Assembly (NCBI RefSeq): GCF_023343835.1
Contig: NC_064437.1
Span: 26,573,001 to 26,637,000 of the forward strand
Length of the DNA stretch: 64,000 nucleotides
Direction of reading: 5' to 3'
Origin: Lagopus muta
Taxonomy: Eukaryota; Chordata; Aves; Galliformes; Phasianidae
Each line of letters begins with the position of its first letter. The stretch's first letter is position 1. The position numbers were made by a program, and so were the translations under genes. The notes under the pieces are model-generated. The model was not told the origin of the DNA, made no database searches, and was given only the letters and a program-made list of their open reading frames with translations. Shown here piece by piece: positions 1 through 12,403 of this stretch.

Positions 1-3000
1 GCTTGTGAGCATGTTCTGGTACCTACCCGTTCCTGATTAGGATGCTGTAGAATTGATGTTTGTCAGTGCCTGACAAGCATAAACAGTGCTACTTGAAGCT
101 CAGAATAAACCCCATCAAAACAAGCACAGTCAGTTAGTTAACTATCTTGAGAGCACACGGAGGAAGAAGTGCACGTAATGTCAGTGTTAGCAGTCTAGCA
201 ATGTGTGACTGCAGTGTTCTGCCTGGAGTGCACAGTGCCCCTGGCACTGGAGGTGACCTCAGGGTGTCCCTGTCCAGCCTCCTGCTCCGGTATCACACCA
301 GCTTGTTCAGCACTTCAGCCAGGTCTCGGCAGCCTCTAATGTCAGAAGCAGCCTTTGCTGTTCTGCTGCTTTACTGCCATTGTGGTAGAAAAAATCTCAT
401 TGCATTCAGTTGGGACCTCATGTATTTTAACTTGCACTGATATTCCTGCCACGTGCTGCAGCCAGGAGCCCCCAGAGCCCTGCTGCTGGATGAGCACTGT
501 GGCCTGACTGCCCCGGGGTCTCACAGACCTCTCTGCTGTTGCTCTGCAGTCCTCAGTGATTTGTCTTCGTGTCCAATCGGTCTTGGAAAGTTTTCCCTGT
601 GGCTTTTTAATGTTCTGCGATGATTAATGGTACTTTCATGCATTGTTTACTTTTGGATTTTAAACAGGGGAGAAGTAGCAGAGGGGTCAGAAAACTGCGT
701 TGGCCTTTCAGAAGGCACCTTTTAGCACAGTGTTTTCTCTGGGGGAAGATAAAGGCAAAATTTCCCCCTCCTTTTTTTTTCCGGCTTGTTCTCTAAGCAA
801 GCTGCTTCTAGTATTTGTAAGTAGAATTACCACCAATGTTTATTATGAGCAATGCTTTTCAAGGGAGAAGGTGGTGATTTAAAACGGCAAGTAATTTTGG
901 TGGTGATTGCTGTTTGCTGCATATCTACAAACATTGTAGTGACCTACGAAGTAAAAAAGTTACAATAAAAAAGAGTGTAAAGCGATTTCCCCAGAGGGGA
1001 TTTGGATTATTGAGCATCCTTCTGCCACCCAGGGGCAGCTTGTGTGAAGGTCACATCATCTGGTAGCTGTTCCCACTGTGTTTTGCCCGTGATCTGTAGA
1101 AACTTGAGTGAATGTCCTACTTGTCATTTGTCATTTCTCTTTCTCAAATGGTTTTGCCAGGGTTTATCTGCAGAGGGATGGACTCCCATGAGGACTTGAA
1201 GGCACAAGCAGTTCAGGACGTGGTGGGCCCATTTCTTCTGGAGTGGCTGGCAGGAGGGTGGCTGTGTGCTGCAGGTGTGGGGAGAGTGCTGAAACAATCA
1301 GAACTTGGCCTTTCTTCCTTCATGCCTGGTAGAAGTCCGGCATCTGGAGAACTGCTGACAGCAGGCTCCTCTCCTCCTTTCACCCTGTCCCCTCAGTACT
1401 GGTTTGATAGTGTGTGCTCTTTGGTGTCCAGTGGACTGCTTTTGTTTTGTGTTTTTACCTCTGGGTAGCTGTACGTGAGTAGCTTCTGCATCCTGTTGGT
1501 TATTACCACGCATGCTGGCAACAGGGGTGAGGTTGTGTGCAGCAGGAACGAGGTGCTAAGAGTAAGGGCAGGGTGGGACTGCAGCTTCTAATGATACCAG
1601 TGCTCATTCTCTTTAAGCAGTCACTGACCTATAGCCCTGGAAACTAATGCCCTGGTTCCTATGAAGTGTGAAGCACACATGCCCTGCCTGGCTGGTATCA
1701 CTGTCACAAACAGCACCCCAGTTTTCTGTCCAGGTTGAGCAGCCTTACTTTTTGCTGCAGAACACAGCTTATCACAGATGCTGTTACTGCACTGTGCTGG
1801 AGATTACTTGCAAAGCAGTGTTCCAGTGACCTAGAAGTGCAAGTCAGTGTAAGTAAAGCTACAGCTGTATTTATTTATTCATTTTTGATTGCAGGGGTGA
1901 TTCTTGCAGCAGTTGGTTCTTGTTCTAACCTGCATATTCATGCACGGTTTGATCTGTACTGGAAAGGAAAGGGTTGTGTTGTGGCAGTGAAGGCAGGTGA
2001 TGCTTCCCTGAAGTGTTGGTGGGGCCGCTTGCTCTGCACAAAGCACTTTCAGCAGGCTGCCCTTTCCCTGAATACAGGCTTTCAGAGGCTTTTTGATGCT
2101 TTTCTTCATTCCAGTGCACGGTAAGAAGACGCACTTGCCCACTAATTTCTTGTTTGATGAATGCTTAGCTATTTTATGTGATGGAGGAGAGGTTTCTGTA
2201 GTGGAGCAGCTGGTTTTGCTGGATGAGGAGCACTGCTTTTTGGTCTTCATGGTAGCTGTGAAGATCTGCATGTGGGAGCAGACTCATACATAAGGAGTGG
2301 TGGAACAGCTGAGGAATATAGCTGTAGGTAAAGAGTGTATGTGAGAGGATGTCAGGTACTGTTTTCCTTGCTGTGAACTGGAGGCTTGTCTTCATCTCAC
2401 TTGAAAGCCATAATGAGTCTTTCAGGCAAGAGGGAAACAGAAACACGGATCTATTTCCTTAAAACCATTAGTAGAACTGCGTAGTTTGGTCCTGTACTTT
2501 TAATGTATTACTAGGGAGGTCACAGGCTTTAACAGCACTTACTAAAATGTGTTTGTTACTCTGTGCTGGGAGGGCTGAGGGGAATGGCACCTGAACTGTT
2601 TGTTCATCTCCCTGCAGTGAGCAGGAGTGGAGGGCTAGCCGAGTGCCCGTAGGGTACAGGGGATGTGGGGCTGCCCCTTGGGCTGCAGTTTGTGCAGCAG
2701 GGAGGATTGGTGGTTTTTCTGTTTATGCCTCTTAAGTATTCAATCCATGGCTTCTTTATGTTAATGTGGCTTCTTTGCCTGCTTCTGCCTTTAGGTCCTG
2801 TTCCTAGGCTTGCTTGGGCACTGCTGCTCTTCCTTCTGTTCCCAGGAACAGTTCTGATCATAAGCTCAGGGACTTCCTAAACAACCAAATAAGGGGGAAA
2901 TGGCTTAAGCAGTGTTTTGATACTGCGTATTCCAATTCCTCCAAGCTATATCTGCAGCTGCCTTTTCAGATCAATGTCATGCGGTGAGTTGAGATGGAAT

Positions 3001-5150
3001 AAGAGCTTTTTGAGTAACGTTAGGCCTGCTTTCTTTTCTTTCTGTATTCCAGTAGGACTTTTCTTGGATTATTCACCCTGGCTTCTGTACCCAAGGGATT
3101 ATTGTAAGAAACCAGAAAGCTGAGGATTTTCTTGGGATTGCTACACTGCCGTGGGCAACCTACTGAATTTCGCTGATGGGACTCAGATCAGAGATACCTT
3201 TGAGATACTTAGGAGTCCTGCTAGAGTTAATTGCCTCTTCTTCTTTTAGGGAAAAAAAAAAAAAAGTATGTTTCTGAAAATACTATGTCTCTAATACATC
3301 AACAGTCTAGTTCTCATATTTTAATTTCAGTGTTGTGGCAAGTATCTTCTGGTGCTCAGCCCTATTGAACACATCTTTGCTTCATCAAATATTGGTATGT
3401 GTAAGTTGGTTCAGTCTATTCAACCCTCCCCATCCCTGAAGTGTCTGTTTTGAGCAGTCTGGCCCCACTCATGATGTGGCTGCATTGTCTCAGAAGGCTG
3501 CTCTCTAGCTGTTAGAAAATGAGAAGCTCATTCTGAATTCCACTGAAACCTCTAAGGCTAATTCTGCCAAATGAACTTGGGGAAAATGTCTTGAATTTAC
3601 AGAACTGTATGCAGAGAGGAGATTATTCATCTGGATACAACAAAACATACCTTTTGGCCATCGAGAGGCTTCCATCAAGACTCGCTTTGGTGTTTCTTAT
3701 TGCCTTGATTTAATGAGGCCTTGACATCTGTTTCTGTCCAACCAGACTAGTGCTAAGGGCAGCCAGTTGCAGAGGCTCCCTGTGTTCTCGTGTAATTCAC
3801 ATGACAGTCTGATTTCCCTACAGCTGATGGTGAGGAGCAGAAGGGAATGGATGTGTATTGATTCAGCTGGGGAAAACCATCTTTAAGCCTTTTTTTTTTT
3901 CTTTCATAATTTGAGAAATTCTGCCTCTGTTTTGGGTTGCAGTGAAAGGCTCCTGGAATTTGCTTTGCCATGTCCCGTCTTGGTCTCCCTGTGAGTTGAG
4001 GAAAGCGTGTGGGTATTGCTGTGTGTCAGACAGCTGTGACCATGTGATGTTACCAATCTTTTTTTAAACCAGGGTTTCCTGTCACCAGCAAGGAACCTTT
4101 GACAGACTCCAGCTTTGGTTCCTTCTGCAGCTGGTGTTTTTGGCAGTGCTCTTGAGCATTTAAACTCCTAATTGGAGTGCACTTGAGCCATTGAGAGGGG
4201 TCTTCAGGGTACTTTCCAGACCAACCTTGTGATAACTAAAAATAGAAATGTCAACCTTGTCTATGAAGAGGGGGAGATGTCACCAAACTTCTTTTGGATA
4301 TTGACTAGATGCTGCTGGTCTGAAGCACTGAAAGTACTTGTAAGTAGATGACAATGCAGTGACAGAACTCCTAAGGAGAAATCTTGATGCAGACAGCTGT
4401 TCCCCAGGAATAACAAACACAAAAAGCATGATCAAATCTGATTTGTGTGAATGGCAATAGGAATAGTCTCTAAAGAATTTTTCACACTTAAATACATATA
4501 CACACACTTGTGTTTTGTTTCACATTGAACTATGCAAACTGTATGCTCTTTGAGCTTCAACATCCAGCTACAGCTGCTAGCAAAGCAGAGGAACTGTGAT
4601 CCAGTATGGGTAAAAATGAGATTCAAGAAAGTCTGTTTTTCTGTGTGAGTTAATGATTATAAATGAAATGATTGTAAGATACTAGGTAAGTGTGTAATAA
4701 AAATCCTGAGGGTATTTTAGTTTGCCTTAACATCAATAAAAATTAAGGTGAACCTGTATGTAAGATCTCTAACTAGAAAAGAAGTGATGAGTGCCTAATA
4801 CAGGTCGTAATACGTATTTGAATTAAGACAGAAGACCTTAATTTGGGAACATTGCTCATAGAGTACATTGGAACTCCTGATAGTTCTTCCACCCTGGGCT
4901 TTGGACAAAGGCAGTTGTGAGGAATTGCAGCTTTCTGTGTGTGCTGAAACACACGTCTTCCAGTTATTGATCTGAAAAACTGCAGCAGCCTCTGAAACTC
5001 GGAACTGTCTCCAAAGGTATCTTCAGTATTTTTCTCACTCGCTGCTTCTGTTTGGGAGCTACTGACCGTTCTGAGGGTTTCCATCCTAGGCTGCCAGGTG
5101 TGTGCTGAAAGTGTACTCAGTGTCCATAGGTAACATGACATTGTGTAGGG

Positions 5151-5615
5151 TCTAGAGGAGGCCACAAAGATGATTGGGGGCAGCAGCACCTTCCCTATGA
5201 AGACAGGCTGAGGGAGCTGGGCTTGTTCAGCCTGGAGAAGAGAAGGCTGCAGGGAGACCTCATTGTAGCCTTCAGTACCTCAAGGGAGCCTACAGACAGA
5301 GGGGAGTCAACTTGTTGAAAGGGTTGATAACTGCAGGACAAGGGGAAATGGTTTGAAGTTGAGGGAGGGAAGATTGAGGTTGGATGTCAGGGGAAGTTGT
5401 TTGCTGTGAGAGTGGTGAGGTGCTGGAACAGCTGCCCAGAGAGGCTGTGGATGCCCCGTCCATCCCTGGAGGTGTTGAAGGCCAGGTTGGATGGGGCCCT
5501 GGGCAGCCTGGGCTGGTATGAAATGTGGAGGTTGGTGGCCCTGCGTGTGGTAGGGGGTTGGAGATTCGTGATCCTCGAGGTCCCTTCCAACTCTGCCCCT
5601 TCTGTGACTCTGTGT
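5151..5615 (+). mobile_element. CR1 LINE fragment, 3' end, sense
   Basis: This is the typical avian CR1 3' region. It begins with a degraded form of the block describing an aggregate of short A/G-rich words, passes through the conserved stretch around 5205-5260 (GGCTGAGGGAGCTGGG-like) and ends near the tail with TCCCTTCCAACTC followed by a decayed octamer repeat (CTGTGACTCTGTG). The 5' end is truncated, as is usual for CR1 copies. Several indels leave no open reverse-transcriptase frame. Confidence 0.9.
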
Positions 5616-8600
5616 ATTTAGAGTTCTGAGATACTGTTTCAAAATCAGGTATGTCTGTACACTTTGCATTAAAGAAAGTTTTACAAAGTATGTGTTAGAT
5701 AGTGTATAACTGTTTCTGCTAACTTCTGAAATAACTGAAGGACCGCAAAGGTAGAAGCTGCCATGTTGGATTCCTGCTTTTCAGCTGTGGCCCAGGGGAA
5801 TCTTGTGTTTAAAGAAGAGCTCAGAGCCTTTAAGGATTTAGCTGCATATCTGTATGGATGAAAGCACTGTTGCACATATGGATTTCAGATTTTGAGATTA
5901 AAGCAGCATGATGCATGTTGGTTTCCACTCTTTGTTGTCAAATGCTGAAACACAGCACTAAAACTATTCTGTTTTCAAATTTGTTTTGGATGTGCTAGAA
6001 TTATATACAAAACACTTGTACAACGACAAGGTCAAAGCTATTGTGGTTGCAGAGCGAAGTACCAGAGCTGAGGTGGTGTGTGAGGGAGGAGTTCCAGCCT
6101 TGGTGATCCTTAGTGTCAAGAATCCTTAATTACACATGTGGTTCTGAATGAAAGGTACTTCACCTTCTGGCATCCTTTCTGTTTGTTCTTCAGGCTGGAT
6201 GTCTTATTTCAGGAACCTTTTCCTCAGCAGCTGCAGATGAAGTGAATGCAATGAGCAGGGCTGCTCTGTGTGAACTGCCCGAGGACAGAATCCTTTATAG
6301 CTCTGTATCTGAGGTATTGAGATGTAAATTTGAAATACAAAGATTTTTATAGAAACATTTAAATCCCCAAAAGCAGGATTAACCTTGGAGGTTATAAATT
6401 TGCTGAAAAGCTTGCTCCTAGCCAATTCATTAATTTTTAAAGCAGGAAAGGTGAGTTACTGGTTAACTGGCAGCAGCTGTGGGAGCACGGTGGCAGTATG
6501 GCTCGAAGGTGGTCTGGAGCTGTGGGCCCAGCTGGCCTTGCTGAGGGAGCTGTGTCACTTGGGTTGGGGACGCACCCCTTGGCTCTCCTTGGGACCCATT
6601 TGTGCTCAATTTGTGCCCCAAGCTGCATCCTTGTAGCAGGTCATCTGTTCTGCTTCGTTCTCAATCTAGTAAAATGCTATCAGATCTGAGCTGGTGAAGT
6701 TGTTTTCCCTCTCAGCTGAACACAGTGGTTATTATGTGAGCAAGGAACCTGCAGTTTTTGGTGGTGGGCTCTTGGCTTTTGCAATGGACAGCCCAGCTGG
6801 TTGGGGGGATGGATCTCAGATGTCTCAGTGTACAGAGCAGGGAGAGCTTAAGGTCGGACACACAGCTGTGGCTGCTGAATGGTGGCAGGTTTCTATGTGG
6901 AAAAGTTGTTCCATCTGCTGTGTGTTACTGAAACACACTGGGGAACTGCTGCTGGTGCTCCTGTAAAGTGTTGGCAGTGATGCACTTTTAGTACCCATTA
7001 ATTTCATAAATGGCTGATAGAATTCTCCCTGATTGGTGTTCAGTCTTAATGCCATTTCTTAGCTTTCAGAGTGCTGTTTGCTTTTACCTCCAAGATAGAG
7101 GCTCAAAAATAATATCTGAGATGCAGCTTCCAATGAGAATAGTCTTCAGATGTAATATGAATGTGACTTGTCATAGCTTGTGTAAACCATGCCGTGTGCC
7201 TTCACACTGGCAATTGTCTTAATTCTCATTACAGGCTATTTTAAAACTTATACAGATATTGCATATTTGTGTGGATATGTTTTATTTCTACTATCACATA
7301 ACTGTGAGTTAACAATATAAATGAGACTGAGCAAAAATTTGCTGTGTACGATTGTCGAATTGCTACAGTGAGTAACTTCCATGCCAATAGTTCTGCTTTA
7401 AGCCATACGTTTTTGGAGGTCTTGAGTGTGGGAGCATCAAACCCAGTGCTTGGAGAGTGCTTGCTCAGAGCAGTGAGTGCTGCAGTACCTGTTGTGGCCT
7501 GGCCTAATAGGATCGTAGGGATAATACAGTTGCTTCAGGGCAGTCACCCTCTGTATGAAGGGGGGAAAATTTCTGGTGACCTGCTGATCTTTGTGCTTTT
7601 CTTTCTTCTCCTCAGCCATAAGCAATATCTATATAGAGGTTAGTTTTCTCCTGTATGTCTCCAGTAGAACGATATTCCAGGCAGCTAATAGGTCCAGATG
7701 GGCAGTATGGTCAGTGTTTTAAAACTACTGATACAAAACTCAGCTGAGCTTAACAAGCACTAGTCTTAATGCTGCTTGCTTATTCTTTGAGGAGGGATGG
7801 AGGCTTTTCCTTCCCATGAAGATTAAATAGAAGAGCAAGCCCATATGGAGTTCCCTTAGAGTAGCATTTGCTTCGAGGAAACCTTTTTCAAATCTGAAGG
7901 CAAAGGAAGTTTTAAGAGACTTCCATGAAGCTGGAGAGGAAAAAATTGAGTCTGAATGATGCTGACTGAAGATACCTCGGCTATTATCCAGAGATGAGGA
8001 CTGTCAGTTCTGATCATATTTGGGGAAAGAGCTGCTTTTGGCGGCTGCTTTTTGAAGGTAATTATTATGACTTGCTTCTAATAGAGCTAGACTAGGAGGA
8101 AGGGGGGGAGATGAAGAGGAAGAAGTAAAAAATAGTAAAACTCCAATTCTGTCCACTTTCTCACCCTGCCATCTGGCTGAGGTGGGAGCAGAAAGGTCAT
8201 GGAGCAGGATTCCCTGTGGAGGGGCTTTGGATGCAGATGGTGCCCACCTTGCTTTCTGCTTGCAGAATTGCTGGTTTTCTTTTTCTTTGCTTTCAGAGTT
8301 GCACTGCTGCTGGATTAATTGACTGCATGGCTTTGATCTCCAGCTACAACCTCATAAAGCCACTGGTCAGAAAATCAGCTGCACCCTGACTTCAGAGGCA
8401 ACAAGCTTTAAACTCATTAGCATGTGTAAAAATGACAGTAAGATGTTGGCTGATGGGGTTTTTCCAGGAAAATCATTGCTGAATGCACGAAGGCTGTGCA
8501 TTCAGGGCAGAAGGTGTGTGGTGTGTTTGAGTGGATGACTCAGCCTGAAGATCTCTTGCTGGTCAGTGAGAGCTGACATCACCAAGACCTGCTGGTCCCA

Positions 8601-11450
8601 CAGCAGGCAGCTCCAGCCCTTCTTTAAACTTGTGGATGCTTAAGTGGAGTGGCAACGCTGGCAAGTTTGGAACAGTAAAGATTTCATCAGTAAAAACAAA
8701 GCTGCTTTAAGAGAAGCCTTATATATTGCATGCATGAACAAGTAAAATTATACACATAAGAAACTTAAACTCCATAAAGCAGTCTCAAAAGATTGCTAAT
8801 AAGGCTTTCTACTCTAGCAAGCGTTGTTGGCTACTCTTAGGAATGGGAAGTGCTTATTTCATATAAAACCATCAGCCGTGTTGTACAGTGACTTCTGCTC
8901 AGCACTGAATATGCGTGCTCTCCTGGTTGCAATGTTTAGGGGCTTCAGAGAAAGCCTTCTTCTCCCTACGCCTGCAGCAGAATGTTGTTTAAACAGTGCC
9001 TGTGGTGCCCATGTTTCCAGGTGCCTTCCCCTGGATAAGCTCAGGTATACTTCTGGAAAGCACAAATCTCAGGTACATTGCAGATTTTTGTTCAAGTTAA
9101 CTTTTGTTTGGAGGAAAATCTAATAGTGGTTGCTGGGTGTTGCGTTGGCGTTCCTTCTGGGTGTGAGCATTTCCACCTATTGGAAGGTTAAGCATTTGGT
9201 AACAGCATGTTTTGAGGGTGTTGAGCGTACTTTGTTTAGTTTCCTATCATAGAAAATTGACCTTTTCTACCCCAAATGAATAATTTCCTCCGCTTATTTT
9301 CCGACTCTTTTAGAAGGAGGAGAGCTTTCTGGCAGCGCCCACATCTGGACAGCTCTAGGCAGCCCTGTCCTTCAGTGAAGCTTCCACATGGGTTGTGCAT
9401 CTCTGCTCAGGTTTGAAAGGCTGTGGGCAGCTTGCTGCTGAGCAATTTCTGCCCCTGCCTCTGGGGAGGGGAAGCGCAGGAGTATGAATTCATCCTGGGA
9501 GTGAAACTACACAGATCATTCAACACAGTTTTGAGTGGTAGAGCATTCACAGAATGAGCAATTGGGTTCACATTGCTCTTACGTACCCAGCTACCCGTTT
9601 TAGTGTTGAAAATCATCAATTCCTTGTCAGCGTGTGGCTGGGATTTGATAAAGGAACTGAAATAGCTGCTGGTGTTTTGAGACTGCTGGGGAAAAGCGAA
9701 TGGAGTTCCCCTTCAGGCATGGTGGAAAGCAGTGTGTTGTGCTGTGTTTCTATGAGGTCAGGGTTTTTTGTGGGTGTTGTAAGATGTGTCATGCCATCGC
9801 AGATCTTTCCTGGCTCTTCCTCACTGTGTAAATGAAGGAGTGTGTCCTTTAGACGTTAAACTAGTTTACTGACTTGAATGGGAAGTGATCGTATTTGAGC
9901 TTCAAGCTCAACTAAAACACAGAACTGAATATGTATTTAATTAGGAAACTTAACAGGATAGCTATCACAGTATACCAAGCTGTATGTCCTAACAAAGGTG
10001 CTAGGAATATGATATTTGATGAGCTATGGTTTGTTAGTCCAGAGTCAAAAAAGCAGAAACTGGTTGGGTAGATGCACTTGAAGGCTGAACTGCTGAGGCA
10101 AACCAGTTAGGGAGCTACTTGAGAATGGTATTAAAATGATAAAATGTGAGTGAGATGCACCAAGCTTGCTGGCAGGCAACACGTTTTTGCAGCAGAGTGA
10201 GTCATTCTGATGCAATATTAGCTGGTTCAAAAATATAGGGACAAAAACCTTGATTACCAAATGCCCAATGATATTTGTAAATGCCAATTTATGTACATTT
10301 GTACTGCATGAAACTTCTGCAGGTGTCAGTAAGCCCTGGTGTGTACCCGCTCCAGGCATCAGCAAACACTTCAGTAAAGGCTGCTGTGGGAGCCTTATCC
10401 TTAGGAGCGGCGCGCTGGTGTGAGACCTGCCTCATTCCTTTGGTCTCAAGGAAATGTTGAAGTAATCCAATGCTTTTTATTATAAAAATGTAGTGATAAT
10501 CTCTTTAGTGTATTGTGCTGCGAGCTTATCAAATAAGCAAGGCAGATTGCCTTACAGCTAGTGATGAGATTAGTATGACAGGTACTTGTCCTGGGAGCTT
10601 GTGAGGATGGCTGTACAAATCAGAGCTAGGCGTTTTTTGATGGGGGGAATTCAGGCAAAAATGTTCTTCCGTAGCATTTTCAAGGAGGAGTTGCACAGAA
10701 ATATGGAAGGTTGAAGTGTAAGTGCCTAACTTCACAGCCAGAGCAGGGCCAGTTCCAGACACTCTGGTGATGCTCTTGCAGAGTGCCTTTCAGTAATTGC
10801 ACGCATTTGGCTGAGGCTCTTTTAGTCTAAACTCTCCAGGAAACAGGTCTTCAAAGCTTTCTGAGGAAAGAAGAGGTTTTATAATGGTGCTGCTTGTGTT
10901 TCCCTCTTACAGAGCTGGTACTTAATATAGTAGCAGGTAGTTCTACCCCTGTGAGTTTTGGAGGAGCAGTTCTTGGGCAGGAGGAGAATTTGAGGATGGT
11001 GTTTGCTGGGCAATGCCATGTGTCCTGCTTGGGCTGAGCTTCTGTAGGGTTCATGGCTCAGCTCAAAGGGAGAGGCTTACAAAACTGCCAGGTGTGTAAA
11101 GGGCAAGCCAAACTGTACTGGCTTGGCTGTTTAAAAACAAGTCAGCTTCTCTTGTGAGCAGTTACATTTCAAACACCCAAGTCGTGGCACTGCAGGGTTT
11201 GCTCAGCTCTGTGCTTTTTAGGACTCGTGGGTCCTTCATCAGCTGTGGGCTGATGAATGCTCCTTCCCTTTGCACTGTCTCAGGGCTGGGAGAAATGCTC
11301 ATTGGCTCTCAGCTTCTCACTGTACAGTTTCCAAACTTTTCCTTTTCCACCAGCATTTATGTCTGGTCTCATCTGCCAGCACTTACTACTGTCAATAGAT
11401 TAAAAAAAAAAAAATCTTGGAAGAAATAAACTACAAATGTTATGAAAAAC

Positions 11451-11957
11451 CTAGGATAGGTTAAACTTGAGAAAAATGGGTGAGGAAGGTACAGTTTTAC
11501 TTCTGTTAGGATATTCTACATTTAAGTACAGCCCTGGGAGTATCCCATTGCTCCCTGGCAGGTGTGTTGGTTCCCAGTGACCAGAATGAGTGGTTGGACA
11601 CATTTCTGCAATTAGTACAGTCAGAAAGCCTTGTGAAGGGGCTTGCCAGCGTGCACCTTGCCTGTGGAGTGCTGGCATCAGCCTGATACCTTTAATACTG
11701 ATGTGAGTCTCAGAAGCTTTGCTCTTATATGTGGCCAGGACGTGGAACTGACTGTAGTGGATCACCCATAGAAGCCATTCTTTCTTGATGCTCTTCAGCC
11801 AGCCTTTCTTTGAACAGTCGTTCTTGCCATGACTTTTGTGAGGCAGTGCAAGGGGAAATACCTGGGGAAGCCATAGTTCTTGCGGTGTCTCTTCATAGGG
11901 GAGGCTGGTAGGGTGTGCAGAGGTGTGGGAAGGCTGCAGCAAGGTGCTGACAGGCAC
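11451..11957 (-). other. Unexplained 168-codon open frame in SMG7 intron
   Basis: This minus-strand frame is open for 168 codons inside an intron and overlaps a second open minus-strand frame at 11795-12064. I do not recognise any domain, signal peptide or repeat in the product. It could be chance, an old transposon remnant or a lncRNA exon. The length is longer than most chance frames in this intron, but nothing else supports coding. Confidence 0.15.
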
Positions 11958-12371
11958 TGGTGGCAGTCTTCAGTGCTCTGGAAGCATTTCACGTGTGGTG
12001 ACTTAAGAGTGAATTTCACATTCCCAGTTACAGGTAAGCAAGTGCCGTTTATATGCCAAGCCACTGCTGCCAGGCAAACCTTACAGTGCTGTGTAATATT
12101 CTTTAGTTCTTAGTTTTTTTTCTGAAATAGACTTAATCTAAGCAGGGAAAGTTGAACAATTTACTTTTATTATGGTGTGGAAGTATAAGAAAATATCGAT
12201 AAACAGCAATAACTCAAATCTATAACTCAGGTAGTAAGCTGGATGGCAGTTTAGTTTGCAGGCACCCTCTCAGGAGCTGGCCCTGTTTTCTATGCTCACA
12301 GTTGCATGAATGTGGTTTAGCATAACTTGATCAGTGTCTTTCTAATTTATTGTTTGATCACTTTCTTACAG

Positions 12372-12403
12372 GCAGGCAGAAGTCCTGAAGGCTGACATGA
12401 CAG
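12372..12403 (+). CDS. SMG7: SMG7 coding exon 2
   Basis: A 32-base exon between ttacag and gtaatt. It completes an Arg codon begun upstream and encodes QAEVLKADMT (residues about 11-20) plus the first base of Asp21. This is the first SMG7 exon in the window. A second AG four bases inside is a possible alternative acceptor but would shift the frame. Confidence 0.93.

Larger units (their letters stand above)
1..12371 (+). other. SMG7: SMG7 first coding intron (3' part) and upstream sequence
   Basis: No coding exon is recognisable in this 12.4 kb. It precedes the first visible SMG7 exon, whose acceptor ends at 12371, and the missing start codon exon (about ten codons in the family) must lie upstream of base 1. 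The stretch is moderately AT-rich, with scattered short open frames on both strands that lack family similarity. The only clear repeat is a CR1 copy at about 5151-5615. A non-coding 5' exon or a lncRNA could hide here but cannot be seen from sequence alone. Confidence 0.75.

Noticed and set aside
12025-12034. Six-base microexon candidate (cag TTACAG gtaagc) in SMG7 intron 1
   Set aside because: Flanking AG and GT by chance; adding it before exon 2 is not needed to match the known protein.
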